A stretch of DNA of 64,000 bases from contig NZ_CANKYM010000002.1 of the NCBI RefSeq assembly GCF_947488185.1, positions 186,001-250,000 of the forward strand, written 5' to 3'. The first letter of the stretch is position 1. Each line of letters opens with the position of its first letter. Source of the DNA: an uncultured Roseobacter sp. (GTDB taxonomy: Bacteria > Pseudomonadota > Alphaproteobacteria > Rhodobacterales > Rhodobacteraceae). Shown here in pieces: positions 43,126 to 51,975 of this stretch. The notes under the pieces were generated by a model, which saw nothing but the letters and a program-made list of their open reading frames with translations, was not told where the DNA came from and ran no database searches. Position numbers and translations under genes: made by a program.

Positions 43126-43626
43126 ATGGCTGTAACACGACTGGATCCGATTGACCGAAAGATTCTTGCCGAATTGCAGGCAGATGGCCGTATGACCAAT
43201 GTGGAATTGGCCAAGCGGGTGGGTATTTCCGCGCCGCCCTGTTTGCGCCGGGTACGCACGCTTGAGGAAGCTGGCTACATCAAAGGCTACCACGCAGAAG
43301 TGGACGCGCGCGCGCTGGGGTTTGAGGTGCAGGTTTTCGCGATGGTCGGGCTGGCCAGTCAGGCGGAAGCAGATCTGACGGCCTTCGAGAATCGCTGCCG
43401 GGCCTGGCCACTCGTCCGGGAATGCCACATGCTGAACGGCGAGGTGGATTTCATCCTTAAATGTGCCGCACCTGATCTGTCCAGTTTCCAGCAGTTCCTG
43501 ACGGGAGAACTCCTTACAACCCCGAACGTGGCGAGTGTGAAAACATCGCTGGTCATCCGGGGTGCCAAGGATGAGCCCGGTGTCCCATTTGACGTGTTGG
43601 AAGAGCGGTTGAGCACTACGGCCTGA
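43126..43626 (+). CDS. Lrp/AsnC family transcriptional regulator
   Basis: 166 residues. The N-terminal HTH has LDPIDRKILAELQADGRMTNVELAKRVG in family register, followed by an AsnC/RAM domain with FVIL-type core VREC.MLNGEVDFILK. GGGGG lies 4 nt before the ATG at 43126; the frame is open further upstream but homologues start here. Divergent from trxB. The ligand is probably an amino acid. Its last codons form a hairpin shared with the convergent Hint gene. Confidence 0.92.
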   Translation: MAVTRLDPIDRKILAELQADGRMTNVELAKRVGISAPPCLRRVRTLEEAGYIKGYHAEVDARALGFEVQVFAMVGLASQAEADLTAFENRCRAWPLVRECHMLNGEVDFILKCAAPDLSSFQQFLTGELLTTPNVASVKTSLVIRGAKDEPGVPFDVLEERLSTTA

Positions 43627-43643
43627 GGGAATGGCTCAGGCCG
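43619..43643. terminator. Hairpin spanning both stop codons of convergent genes
   Basis: A perfect 9-bp stem, CGGCCTGAG (43619-43627) with 43635-43643, and a 7-nt loop. It contains the stop of the Lrp gene (43624-43626) and that of the Hint gene (43636-43638). No T-tract follows on either strand, so it may be an RNA-stability or weak bidirectional terminator element. Confidence 0.55.
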
Positions 43644-44406
43644 CTGTCAAATCATCCTCTTCTGGCGCCCGGTCATAGGCCATCGGACCGAAATCGCTGA
43701 TATGCGTCAGATGTGGAAAGATTGACAGGAAAACGGACCGCAACGTGTGAGAGAGCAGGCGCATCGGATTGGCGCCCGGATGATACGTCTCGACTTCCAA
43801 CCCTCCTGCGATCACAGCGGTATGGCGATCGAGGCTGAGATGGAACATCTGAACCGGTGTCGGTGGTGCGACCTCGATGACGTTCACGCCGTCTACGAAA
43901 GCACTGGCCAGTGTCATGATGCGCTTCTCACCAGTTTCAGCGCGAAGATGCGGCGGCGTTTGCAGCAGGCGCGCCGCAGGTCCAAGGCTGAGAAAACTAT
44001 CTGGCCGATTTACCCCGAAGCTATCGGCCATCAGGCGCGTTAGCACGCTGCGGCGTGGCGAGTCCGAGGGCGCGAAACTGGCCGAGCCAATCCAAGTCAC
44101 CCGACCGGCGCTGCCATCTGCCGTCAGGACGCGATCACCCGGCTGCAGGTCTTCAACAGCGACGAAACCTTCGTGTGTCTGCAAAGGTGTTCCGCGCGCG
44201 AATGCCGAGAAGGCATTGTCGAAAACCGGAAGTGTCGGGATTTTGCGTTGACCAATGACAATGCTGCCGTCACTCCGTAATGCCGCAACATCAACGGTTC
44301 TGACACTGAGTGCCCCCATCGCGGCGGTTTTTTGTGGATGGGCATGCGCCTGAACAGAGCGATTGGCATAGTCGGTCAGGGCGACGCCAGAAGGCGAGGT
44401 GGTCAT
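43636..44406 (-). CDS. Hint-domain protein lacking the catalytic Cys1
   Basis: 256 residues. The central region matches the Hedgehog/intein (Hint) fold common in roseobacters: ARGTPLQTHEGFVAVEDLQPGDRVLTADG, then VTWIG, and LSLDRHTAVIAGGLEVETYHPG. Canonical members begin CFxxGT, but here the position is AFARGT, so the self-cleaving Cys is absent. The C-terminus is helical and ends with an acidic tail. Likely a structural or regulatory derivative; function unknown. The gene stands alone. Confidence 0.8.
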   Translation of the reverse strand: MTTSPSGVALTDYANRSVQAHAHPQKTAAMGALSVRTVDVAALRSDGSIVIGQRKIPTLPVFDNAFSAFARGTPLQTHEGFVAVEDLQPGDRVLTADGSAGRVTWIGSASFAPSDSPRRSVLTRLMADSFGVNRPDSFLSLGPAARLLQTPPHLRAETGEKRIMTLASAFVDGVNVIEVAPPTPVQMFHLSLDRHTAVIAGGLEVETYHPGANPMRLLSHTLRSVFLSIFPHLTHISDFGPMAYDRAPEEDDLTAA

Positions 44407-44624
44407 GCAAATACCTTTTCAGGTTGGTCGCATCCCGTGTCGGCCCCCACCGACGAACACGGAAAGGACATCAGATGTACTTTCGTGCTTTTGAGATACC
44501 AAAATGCCTTCCGCCGCTGGACGATGTCAAAACCAGCGCGCCATTGGTCCTGTGTTGCGGATAAATGCTGCAAGATGCGTGATTTGTTTCCCGGTTTAGG
44601 CGCTGGGTGCCACAATCTGAAAGC

Positions 44625-44657
44625 AAAAAACCCCCGAACGAATCGTCATTCGGGGGT
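44625..44657 (-). terminator. Rho-independent terminator of the 48-residue protein gene
   Basis: A 9-bp stem ACCCCCGAA (44630-44638) with 44649-44657, a 10-nt loop, followed on the minus strand by TTTTTT. It lies 45 nt past the small gene's stop. Confidence 0.85.
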
Positions 44658-44701
44658 CATGTTCTTTGGAGGGAACAATACAGTGCGCTGGGCTGATGTT
44701 T

Positions 44702-44848
44702 TTAGCCGGCCTTGCGAGCGCTCTTCAACGCTTCGGCGCGTCTGGCGATAAATTCCGTTCGGCGTCTGCCGCGTGTCCACGGCAGAACGGTGTCCGACTG
44801 AGCTGCGGCCTCCGTGATTGATTTGATAAAGCGCATGTTGGTTTTCAT
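44702..44848 (-). CDS. Small basic protein (48 residues), monocistronic
   Basis: 48 residues, starting MKTNMRFIKSITEAAAQSD and containing WTRGRRRTEFIARRAEAL with a Lys/Arg-rich end. A good ribosome-binding site (AGCAGGAAACAACC-ATG) precedes it and a strong terminator follows, so it is a complete transcription unit. It resembles small conserved Rhodobacteraceae proteins of unknown function, from memory only. It has no signal peptide or membrane segment; the basic helix could bind nucleic acid or acidic lipid, which is a guess. Confidence 0.72.
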   Translation of the reverse strand: MKTNMRFIKSITEAAAQSDTVLPWTRGRRRTEFIARRAEALKSARKAG

Positions 44849-45144
44849 GGTTGTTTCCTGCTCGGTTAAGGTTCGGGCTCTTGCCTCTTGTTAACCATGA
44901 ATGTGGCGGTCCTTTCGGGCCGCTTTAGGGCGATTCCAGAAGTTTTTTAAAAAAGTTCCTGCCCTATTTCAGCCAAATGCGCAGATTTTGCCGCAATTAG
45001 CCAAGCCCCTTGCTTTTATGGTGGAGGCAATATGCAAATTGCTCGAATTCGAGGTCAATCCTCGCCCTGTGGGCAGATTGTTCACGGATAATGCGGCATC
45101 CATGGGGCAGAAGCTGCCAATGTTTCGCCCATATATGCACGCCG

Positions 45145-45900
45145 TCACAAAGCGATGGCGGCAATGAGGCGACCGTAGTCGGCTTCCTTTGCATGCGTTG
45201 CGCGGCGATAGGAGTAAAAACGCTCAGGGTCGGCGTAGGTGCAGTGTCTTGTCCATTCAGCGTCGCCTACACCGGCCATGCGCAGCCGGTGTAACCCGAA
45301 GCCCGGCAGGTCAAAAAGCATCCGGTCGCCGTGACCATTGGCGAAAAACCGGGCGTTGTCAGGGTCTTCGGCAAGGAAGGTTTCGAAAAACTCTGGCCCG
45401 ACCTCGTAGGCGCGCTGTGAAATAGAGGGTCCAATGGCCGCGTGGATGGCGCCGCGGTTTGCGCCGAGGGCGCACATCGCCTCCACAGTGGCCTCCAGCA
45501 CCCCGTCCAACGCCCCGCGCCATCCGGCATGTGCGGCACCGATGACCCCGGCCTCTGCATCCGCGAAAAGCACAGGCTGGCAATCCGCCGTCAGCACAGA
45601 CAGGGCCAGGCCGGGCTTGTCCGTCACCAGCGCATCGGCACGCGGCTTGTCTTGGAACGGGCCGTCAACCGTTACGGCCTCGGCGGAATGCACCTGATGC
45701 ACGCTGATCAGGTGCGCGGGCGCCACGCCCATCGCATCCGCCACACGCGCCCGGTTGATGGCGACGATTTCCGACTGGTCCGAGCTGCCCTGGCCGCAGT
45801 TCAACCCGGCAAAAACACCGGAGGAGGCGCCGCCGCGCCGTGTGAAAAACCCGTGATGCACCGGGGCAAGGCTGTCTGAAGTCAATATTTCGAGCGTCAT
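45145..45900 (-). CDS. pgeF: Peptidoglycan editing factor / polyphenol oxidase family (YfiH)
   Basis: 251 residues of the Cu-oxidase_4/YfiH fold. Conserved segments are FFTRRGGASSG, VHQVHSAEAVTV, VLTADCQPVLFAD, GAAHAGWRGAL and ERFYSYRRAT, with the His/Cys/His metal-site residues. PgeF relatives remove wrongly inserted amino acids from peptidoglycan precursors; other members act as purine nucleosidases. ATG 45900 overlaps the stop of the preceding methyltransferase by 4 nt; the frame extends 9 codons further. Third gene of the lgt-midA-pgeF operon. Confidence 0.9.
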   Translation of the reverse strand: MTLEILTSDSLAPVHHGFFTRRGGASSGVFAGLNCGQGSSDQSEIVAINRARVADAMGVAPAHLISVHQVHSAEAVTVDGPFQDKPRADALVTDKPGLALSVLTADCQPVLFADAEAGVIGAAHAGWRGALDGVLEATVEAMCALGANRGAIHAAIGPSISQRAYEVGPEFFETFLAEDPDNARFFANGHGDRMLFDLPGFGLHRLRMAGVGDAEWTRHCTYADPERFYSYRRATHAKEADYGRLIAAIAL

Positions 45901-46955
45901 TGATCCAACCCCGGCGGCGGACTGCACCCGGCTGGAAACAGACCCATCACCTTGAACAGGTTTCCCATTTCGTCGGGGTGCGTCAAGCGCCGATGTGCCG
46001 CGATGTGTGCTTCAAGCGCTGATCCGCGAAGCCCGGTGGCGAGCGATTGTGCACGTTGGGTGATCCCGAGCCGTTCGAGGAAAACGCCCTGAGGTGTCAG
46101 GCGGGTAATCTCACAGGGTGCCGCGGTGGCCAGCGCTTCGAAATCCACATGCGCGGTCAGGTCGGCTGCGCCCGGATCGGCAAGTGGATCCACCGGCTGA
46201 TGATCCTTGAGCGCCTGAAACGTGTCTCCAAGGCTGCGCCAGTCGCCATAGTCAATGATCAGCCCAATCCCGCCGTGACGGGCGATCCGCCCTCCAACAA
46301 CATCGACAACAGGCGCCACTGCCGGGGCATACTCAACCACATCGCCGTCCCTGGTGTCTTGCAGGCGATCCTTCAGAGCGGGTTGCGGCAGTGCGGGTCC
46401 TTGCCCCAGCACCAGATCCTCCCCTGACAGGCCAACCTGGGTCTCCCGCCACTGCTGACCTGCCCGGATGAACTGCCTGATGGGCAGGGCGTCGAAAAAT
46501 TCATTGGCAATCAGGAACAGCGGCTGGTCGGCCATCTCGTCCGCGCTTGCGACGTGGGTGATGTCGAAACCGGCCAATAGTTCCCGTTGCTGCTGTGCCA
46601 GCTGAGAGGAGGCTTCCACCAGTGTCACGGTGGCCGCCTCGTGGAACGCCGGAACCCCGCGCGTGGCGCGCAGGACATCTGCCATCAATGTGCCGCGTCC
46701 GGGGCCGAGTTCTGCCAGGGTAAAGGGTTTGGGCGCGCCCTGATCCATCCATGCCTGGGCGAGGCACAATCCGACCAGTTCGCCAAACATCTGGCTGATC
46801 TCAGGGGCGGTGATGAAATCGCCGGCTGCACCAAAGGGGACGCGTGTTGTGTAGTATCCGTGTTCCGGGTGCAGCAGGCATTCGGCCATGTAGTCAGCGA
46901 GCGAGATCGGCCCGTTTTGCGCAACGCGTGCACGGATCAGGGCGCGCAGGCTCAT
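45897..46955 (-). CDS. SAM-dependent methyltransferase, MidA/NDUFAF7-like
   Basis: 352 residues. [20 protein letters not shown] and [14 protein letters not shown] are hallmarks of the MidA/NDUFAF7 arginine methyltransferase family, which dimethylates a complex I subunit in mitochondria. The SAM-binding [13 protein letters not shown] loop and [12 protein letters not shown] follow. ATG 46955 overlaps the lgt stop by 4 nt; the longer frame would intrude deep into lgt. Middle gene of an overlapping three-gene operon. The bacterial substrate is not established. Confidence 0.92.
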   Translation of the reverse strand: MSLRALIRARVAQNGPISLADYMAECLLHPEHGYYTTRVPFGAAGDFITAPEISQMFGELVGLCLAQAWMDQGAPKPFTLAELGPGRGTLMADVLRATRGVPAFHEAATVTLVEASSQLAQQQRELLAGFDITHVASADEMADQPLFLIANEFFDALPIRQFIRAGQQWRETQVGLSGEDLVLGQGPALPQPALKDRLQDTRDGDVVEYAPAVAPVVDVVGGRIARHGGIGLIIDYGDWRSLGDTFQALKDHQPVDPLADPGAADLTAHVDFEALATAAPCEITRLTPQGVFLERLGITQRAQSLATGLRGSALEAHIAAHRRLTHPDEMGNLFKVMGLFPAGCSPPPGLDQ

Positions 46956-47836
46956 GCAGCGCGGCGCGCTCGTGCGGCAAGCCAGAGCCCCAGCGCGATC
47001 ATCGGCAGCGACAGGATCTGTCCCATCGTCAGACCCCACCCCCCGATGTGCCAGGCCAGACCCAGCGGATTTCCGTCAGAGATGAACTGCGCATCCGGTT
47101 GGCGGACGAATTCAACCAGAAAACGCGCCAGACCATAGCCCGCGAAAAAGACACCTGCCACAAGGCCCGGCGTTTTCAACGCGCCAGATCGCCAGACCAG
47201 CCAGATCAGGACCGCCCCCAGCAGCAGGCCCTCAAGCCCCGCTTCATAAAGCTGTGACGGGTGTCGCGCGCAAATGTCGATGACATCGGGGCAGTTTTGC
47301 GCCGCCTCGGTTGGAAAGGCCACGCCCCAGGGCAGGTCGGTCGGTCGGCCCCAAAGCTCGGCGTTGATGAAATTTGCCAGACGCCCGAGCAAGAGACCCG
47401 GCGGCACCCCCAGCGCCATGATGTCCGCCGCGCTGAGCCGCGCGATACTGTGCCGCCACGTGTAGATGAGCCCTGCGACGATGACCCCCAGCAGCCCGCC
47501 GTGAAACGCCATGCCGCCCTGCCAGACGGCGAGAATCTCGGCGGGGTGCTGCAGATAGTAGGCGGGCTGGTAGAAAGCCACATAGCCAAGCCGCCCGCCG
47601 AGGATAACGCCGATGATCACCCAGGTGAGCAGGTCTTCGATCTGTGCCTTGGTCATGACCGGCGTCTCATGGCGCCAGAGCCGCGGTGTCTGCACGGCGC
47701 GCACCACCAGCTGCCAGCCGAGCAGGATACCGACGATATAGGCCAGCGCGTACCAGCGCAGTGCAAATTCAAAGCCGAAAACAGAGATCGAAAAGATCTC
47801 GGGCGAGATGTCGGGGAAAGGTAGCATCGCAGGCAT
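46952..47836 (-). CDS. lgt: Prolipoprotein diacylglyceryl transferase
   Basis: Transfers diacylglycerol to the lipobox Cys of prelipoproteins in the inner membrane. 294 residues, about seven membrane helices. [24 protein letters not shown] and the Lgt signature region [20 protein letters not shown] are present. ATG 47836 is chosen because AGGA lies 6 nt upstream; the frame runs 101 codons further, antisense to ubiK. First gene of an lgt-midA-pgeF operon. Confidence 0.95.
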   Translation of the reverse strand: MPAMLPFPDISPEIFSISVFGFEFALRWYALAYIVGILLGWQLVVRAVQTPRLWRHETPVMTKAQIEDLLTWVIIGVILGGRLGYVAFYQPAYYLQHPAEILAVWQGGMAFHGGLLGVIVAGLIYTWRHSIARLSAADIMALGVPPGLLLGRLANFINAELWGRPTDLPWGVAFPTEAAQNCPDVIDICARHPSQLYEAGLEGLLLGAVLIWLVWRSGALKTPGLVAGVFFAGYGLARFLVEFVRQPDAQFISDGNPLGLAWHIGGWGLTMGQILSLPMIALGLWLAARARRAA

Positions 47837-47930
47837 GGCGCATCCTTTCCTTGGGCGGGCAGGGGAAGTCAACCTTGCAGGTTGCCCTCTTTGGCACCAT
47901 ATACTCTTTGTGAACAGCCGGAGGCGACAG

Positions 47931-48173
47931 ATGCAAACGCGCAACAAGATTTTCGACGATATCTCGCAACTGATGACCAACGCGATGGGCGTGGCCCAGG
48001 GTGCGCGCGATGAAGCCGAGACCGCGATGAAAGGCATGATGGACCGATGGCTGGCCGATCGTGATTTCGTCACCCGTGAAGAATTCGACGCGGTCCGTGC
48101 CATGGCACAAAAGGCCCGGGAAGAGAACGAAGCGCTCAAGGCACGGCTGGACGCGCTTGAGTCGAAAGACTGA
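47931..48173 (+). CDS. ubiK: Ubiquinone biosynthesis accessory factor UbiK
   Basis: 80 residues of the UbiK/YqiC family. The N-terminus is amphipathic ([20 protein letters not shown]) and the C-terminus a coiled coil ([20 protein letters not shown]). UbiK helps the soluble Ubi complex in ubiquinone synthesis. GGAGG lies 6 nt before the ATG at 47931. Divergent from lgt and followed by a terminator. Confidence 0.88.
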   Translation: MQTRNKIFDDISQLMTNAMGVAQGARDEAETAMKGMMDRWLADRDFVTREEFDAVRAMAQKAREENEALKARLDALESKD

Positions 48174-48198
48174 TATCCTGAATTCCCCTGATTTTCGG

Positions 48199-48230
48199 GC
48201 GCGCAACGTCGATTGCGCGCTCGTTTTTTA
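48199..48230 (+). terminator. Rho-independent terminator of ubiK
   Basis: An 8-bp stem GCGCGCAA (48199-48206) with 48213-48220 and a CGTCGA loop, followed by TCGTTTTTTA. It lies 26 nt past the ubiK stop. Confidence 0.88.
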
Positions 48231-48274
48231 TTAACATCTGGTTAATCACGATCACCAATCGTTACGATTGGTGA
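48231..48274 (+). promoter_or_regulatory. Possible CtrA site and adjacent inverted repeat upstream of the YbjN gene
   Basis: TTAA-N7-TTAA at 48231-48245 equals the full CtrA-binding consensus of alphaproteobacteria. Seven bases downstream, a perfect 10-bp inverted repeat TCACCAATCG (48252-48261) with 48265-48274 is separated by TTA. No T-tract follows, so it looks like a protein-binding site rather than a terminator. Both lie about 195-235 bp before the YbjN-like gene. The remaining leader to 48467 holds a second GC-rich hairpin near 48420-48437. Confidence 0.5.
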
Positions 48275-48467
48275 CATTTTGCGGCGTATCTCCTCTCATC
48301 CACAACTTATTGCGGTTGCCCACAAGAATAGGGGTTGCCAGAGCGCACTTCACGCCGCACCATATCTGGTATAGACACGGGGGCTCGCCCCGGTCTGTAG
48401 AGCAGGCACCTAGTGTTGGGGGCCCTCCCGGGCCCTAAGCGCTAGCGCGATAAAAAGAGGTGGCACC

Positions 48468-48968
48468 ATGGCCCTGTCCGAGCAGTATCTGGAAGACGAC
48501 ATTCACCCCATCGACATCGTTGAGCATCTTGCAGCCCACCACGAGTGGGATTTCGACCGTATTTCAGACGAGCAGATCGCGATGGCCGTGGAAGGTCAGT
48601 GGCGCACCTACTCGCTGACGCTGGCATGGTCGGCCTTTGACGAAACGCTGCGCATGATCTGCACCTTTGACATGGACCCGCCCGAGGAAAAGCTGCCCGA
48701 GCTTTATGAGCTGTTGAACCACGTGAACGATCAATGCTGGGCCGGGGCCTTCACCTACTGGGCAGAACAAAAGCTGATGGTCTATCGCTACGGCCTTGTC
48801 CTGGCCGGAGGCCATGTGGCCAGCGCGGATCAGATTGATACGATGATCGGCGCGGCTGTCATGAGCGCGGAGCGCTACTACCCCGCGATGCAACTGATGG
48901 CCTGGGGCAACCAGACCCCGACACAGGCGCTGCAGGTCGCCATTGCAGAGGCTTACGGTCGCGCGTAA
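48468..48968 (+). CDS. YbjN domain-containing protein
   Basis: 166 residues of the YbjN family (type III secretion chaperone-like fold): HPIDIVEHLAAHHEWDFDRISDEQIAMAVEG, LAWSAFDETLRMICTFDM and the C-terminal IGAAVMSAERYYPAMQLMAW. AGAGGTGG lies 4 nt before the ATG. It is 38 nt upstream of proC in the same direction. YbjN members affect motility and stress responses in enterobacteria; the role here is unknown. Confidence 0.88.
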   Translation: MALSEQYLEDDIHPIDIVEHLAAHHEWDFDRISDEQIAMAVEGQWRTYSLTLAWSAFDETLRMICTFDMDPPEEKLPELYELLNHVNDQCWAGAFTYWAEQKLMVYRYGLVLAGGHVASADQIDTMIGAAVMSAERYYPAMQLMAWGNQTPTQALQVAIAEAYGRA

Positions 48969-49006
48969 ACCTACGCCCCTGAGATCATCGTTTCGGGGGC
49001 ATTCAC

Positions 49007-49822
49007 ATGCAAGACAGTCGCATCGCGCGCCACGGGCTGGTTCTGCTGGGCTGCGGCAAGATGGGATCGGCGATGCTGGCCGGATGGCTGGCAAAAGGGC
49101 TGCCGCCTACCGCTGTCTGGGTTGTTGATCCGCATCCCTCCGACTGGCTGCGCACCACGGGGGTGCACCTGAACACGGACCTGCCCGAAACACCGGCAAT
49201 TGTGCTGGTGGCCGTGAAACCCCAGATGATGGCCGATGCGTTGCCCACACTGGCGGCCATGGGCAACGGCGAAACCGTTTTTGTCAGCGTGGCCGCCGGA
49301 ATAACCATCGCACGCTTCGAAGAGATACTCGGGGACCGGACCCCGATCATTCGGGCCATGCCGAACACGCCCGCCGCGATCTCGCAGGGAATCACCGCCA
49401 TTGTCGGCAATGCCCACGCCAGCGCCGATGCGCTGGACGAAGCGGAAACCTTGCTCAAGGCCGTTGGTGAGGTGGTCCGGCTGTCGGCGGAGGCGCAGAT
49501 CGATGCGGTCACCGGGGTCAGCGGGTCGGGGCCGGCCTATGTGTTCCATATGATCGAAACCATGGCCGCCGCAGGGGTGGAGCAGGGCCTGCCTGCCGAT
49601 CTGGCCCTGCAGCTTGCCAAGGCCACCGTGGCGGGGGCCGGGGCGCTGGCCTGTGCGGCAGAGGAAGACCCGAGCCAGCTGCGCATTAATGTGACCTCGC
49701 CCAATGGCACGACACAGGCCGCGCTGGAGGTTCTCATGGATGAGGCAAATGGCTTTCCAGCTTTGCTCAGCCGCGCGGTGAAGGCGGCCACAGACAGATC
49801 GCGGGAGTTGGCCAATGGATAA
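49007..49822 (+). CDS. proC: Pyrroline-5-carboxylate reductase
   Basis: Last step of proline synthesis. 271 residues: NAD(P)-binding LVLLGCGKMGSAMLAGW, VLVAVKPQMM, IIRAMPNTPAAISQG and the P5CR signature covering GVSGSGPAYVFHMIE through NVTSPNGTTQAALE. It overlaps csaA by 8 nt, so proC-csaA-dehydrogenase form one operon. Confidence 0.95.
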   Translation: MQDSRIARHGLVLLGCGKMGSAMLAGWLAKGLPPTAVWVVDPHPSDWLRTTGVHLNTDLPETPAIVLVAVKPQMMADALPTLAAMGNGETVFVSVAAGITIARFEEILGDRTPIIRAMPNTPAAISQGITAIVGNAHASADALDEAETLLKAVGEVVRLSAEAQIDAVTGVSGSGPAYVFHMIETMAAAGVEQGLPADLALQLAKATVAGAGALACAAEEDPSQLRINVTSPNGTTQAALEVLMDEANGFPALLSRAVKAATDRSRELANG

Positions 49823-50153
49823 CATCAGTTTCGACGATTTTCTGAAGGTCGACATCCGCTGTGGCACGGTGCTGCGGGCCGAAGTCTTTCCTGAAGCGCG
49901 TAAACCGGCCATCAAGATGTGGATCGATTTCGGCGATGAGATCGGCGAGCGCAAAACCTCGGCACAGGTCACAGCGCATTACGAACCCGAAGCGCTGGTG
50001 GGCAAACAGGTGCTTGCCGTTGTGAATTTCCCGCCCCGACAGATCGGGCCGTTCATGTCCGAGGTGTTGGTGCTGGGTCTGCCCGATGAGACCGGAGAGA
50101 TCGTGCTGATCACACCGGATATCGAGGTGCCTCAGGGAGGACGGATGCATTGA
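49815..50153 (+). CDS. csaA: tRNA-binding domain protein CsaA
   Basis: 112 residues, a single OB-fold tRNA-binding domain like that in MetRS/Arc1p: FDDFLKVDIRCGTVLRAEVFP, then SAQVTAHYEPEALVGKQVLAVVNFPPRQIG. CsaA dimers have been described as export-related chaperones and tRNA binders. Overlaps proC by 8 nt and the downstream dehydrogenase by 4 nt. Confidence 0.92.
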   Translation: MDNISFDDFLKVDIRCGTVLRAEVFPEARKPAIKMWIDFGDEIGERKTSAQVTAHYEPEALVGKQVLAVVNFPPRQIGPFMSEVLVLGLPDETGEIVLITPDIEVPQGGRMH

Positions 50154-51103
50154 CTAAACTATGGATGACACGGCCCCTGCCAGAAAAGGTGCAAGCCGCG
50201 GCTGAGGCGCTTTTCGATGTCACGGTCCGCCCGATGACCTCGCCCCTGACGGTGGAGGAAATGCGTACAGCGCTCAGTGAGTACGACGCGGTTGTTCCGA
50301 CGCTTGGCGATCTCTTCTCGGAGGAAATTTTCAAGGCGCAGGACAATTGGCGCTGCCGTATTCTGGCGAACTTCGGGGTTGGCTATAATCACATCGACGT
50401 CGCCGCCGCGAAAGCGGCCGGGATCACCGTGACCAACACGCCGGGGGCCGTGACGGACGCCACGGCGGATACAGCCATGACACTCATGCTGATGAGCGCG
50501 CGCCGCGCCGGAGAAGGCGAGCGCATGGTGCGCGCCGGGCAGTGGGACGGCTGGCATCCGACGCAGCTCTTGGGCATGCATCTGGGCGGCAAGACCGTGG
50601 GTATCGTCGGCATGGGACGCATCGGGCAGGCGATTGCCTGGCGCTGTCACTTTGGGTTTGGCATGCAGGTGGCCTATCACAGCCGTTCCCCCAAGGATCT
50701 GGACTTCCCGGCCCTGCCGAAAGAGAGCCTACTGGCCCTGGCCGCTTCCGCGGACGTATTGGTGATTGCGGTGCCCGGTGGCGATGAAACCCATCACTTG
50801 ATCAACGCGGAAGTGTTGCAGGCCATGCAAAGCCACGCGCATCTGATCAACATCGCGCGTGGCAATGTGGTCGAGGAAAACGCCCTGATCCGGGCACTTG
50901 AGGACGGGCAGATCGGCGGCGCTGGACTGGATGTCTACGAATTCGAGCCCGCGGTGCCCGATGCGTTGAAGCGCATGGAGAACGTGGTGTTGCTGCCGCA
51001 TATCGGCACGGCGGCGCTGGAAGTCCGCGAGGATATGGGGCTGATGACGGTGGCAAATCTCGAAGCTTTCTTCGCCGGGGAGACGCCGCCAAATCTGGTG
51101 TGA
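50150..51103 (+). CDS. D-isomer-specific 2-hydroxyacid dehydrogenase (glyoxylate/hydroxypyruvate reductase type)
   Basis: 317 residues from a TTG at 50150, preceded by GGGAGG at 9 nt; an ATG five codons on is the alternative. NAD(P)-binding VGIVGMGRIGQAIAWR, the substrate Arg in LINIARGNVV, Glu near LDVYEFEP and catalytic His in LLPHIGTA are present. FGVGYNHIDV is typical of glycerate dehydrogenase/GHPR members. It probably reduces glyoxylate or hydroxypyruvate. Third gene of proC-csaA; it ends 4 nt from the convergent tdk. Confidence 0.9.
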   Translation: MTKLWMTRPLPEKVQAAAEALFDVTVRPMTSPLTVEEMRTALSEYDAVVPTLGDLFSEEIFKAQDNWRCRILANFGVGYNHIDVAAAKAAGITVTNTPGAVTDATADTAMTLMLMSARRAGEGERMVRAGQWDGWHPTQLLGMHLGGKTVGIVGMGRIGQAIAWRCHFGFGMQVAYHSRSPKDLDFPALPKESLLALAASADVLVIAVPGGDETHHLINAEVLQAMQSHAHLINIARGNVVEENALIRALEDGQIGGAGLDVYEFEPAVPDALKRMENVVLLPHIGTAALEVREDMGLMTVANLEAFFAGETPPNLV

Positions 51104-51107
51104 CGGC

Positions 51108-51689
51108 TCAGCTGTCTCCCACAGCTTCGCGCCAATGCCTGCGGCAGAGCGAGACATAGGCTTTATTGCCACCGATCTGAACCTGCGCGCCATCCAGCAG
51201 CGCGCGACCTTCACTGTCTTGTCGAACCACCATCGTGGCCTTCTTGCCACAATGGCAGATGGTGCGCACCTCCCGCATCTCGTCAGCCAGCGCCAAGAGC
51301 GTGGCCGAACCGGGAAAGAGCTGACCGCGAAAATCCACGCGCAGCCCAAAACACATAACCGGAACGTGCAGGTCGTCGACGGCCCTTGCCAGCTGCCAGA
51401 CCTGCGCGGGTGTCAGAAACTGGGCTTCGTCCACGAACACACAGGCGATCGGTTCTTTTTCCTGACGGTCGGCGATGCGGGCAAAAAGATCGTCCTTTCC
51501 GCCAAAAGTGTCGGCCTCTTCGCCGATCCCGATGCGCGATGCGATCCGCCCGTCACCGGCGCGATTGTCGAACTGCGCGGTCAGCAGATAGGGCACCATG
51601 CCGCGTTCACGGTAGTTATGTGCCGCCTGGAGGAGTGCCGTCGATTTACCGGCATTCATGGTCGAATAGTGAAAGTAGAGCTTGGCCAT
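51108..51689 (-). CDS. tdk: Thymidine kinase (type II)
   Basis: Salvages thymidine to dTMP. 193 residues: P-loop STMNAGKST, Walker-like CVFVDEAQFL, lasso-loop GLRVDFRGQLFPGS, and zinc-binding Cys residues in ICHCGKKA with CRRH near the C-terminus. Length and motifs fit type II TdK. The gene ends 4 nt from the convergent dehydrogenase. Confidence 0.95.
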   Translation of the reverse strand: MAKLYFHYSTMNAGKSTALLQAAHNYRERGMVPYLLTAQFDNRAGDGRIASRIGIGEEADTFGGKDDLFARIADRQEKEPIACVFVDEAQFLTPAQVWQLARAVDDLHVPVMCFGLRVDFRGQLFPGSATLLALADEMREVRTICHCGKKATMVVRQDSEGRALLDGAQVQIGGNKAYVSLCRRHWREAVGDS

Positions 51690-51975
51690 GGCCGCTTGAT
51701 AGGCTGCACATGAAGGGGCTGCAAGCGGTAGGGCCCATTGTCAGAGCCCTTGCGTGACTGCTGGCGCGCACGCCAACCTGCCGGTCCCAAAATCGGCAGA
51801 ACGCAATAGGGCTCCTAACCGAAACCGGCGCTGGGACTGCCGGCCACTCACTAGACTCCCGAACAATGGGAGTGCTTTTATAAATGACATTTCCCTGACA
51901 TCCGATTAATGGAAAAGCCAAGACGGTTTTCCCCCTTGAAGGAAAAGCGGCACGTTTTGAGTGAGAAGGACGATT
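51690..51975. other. Intergenic region before the CII-like gene
   Basis: 286 bp with no gene or RNA that I recognise. It holds the 5' regions of the two divergent genes (tdk to the left, the CII-like regulator to the right). An A/T-rich stretch at 51872-51930 is the likely promoter of the right-hand gene, and GAAGGA before 51976 is its ribosome-binding site. Confidence 0.45.

Noticed and set aside
44930..44965. T6A6 block as a possible terminator or operator
   Set aside because: TTTTTTAAAAAA is self-complementary but has no GC stem or flanking symmetry, and no gene ends there.
46952..48139. Long lgt frame (395 codons)
   Set aside because: The first 101 codons are antisense to ubiK. The ATG at 47836 has AGGA at the right distance and gives a normal Lgt.
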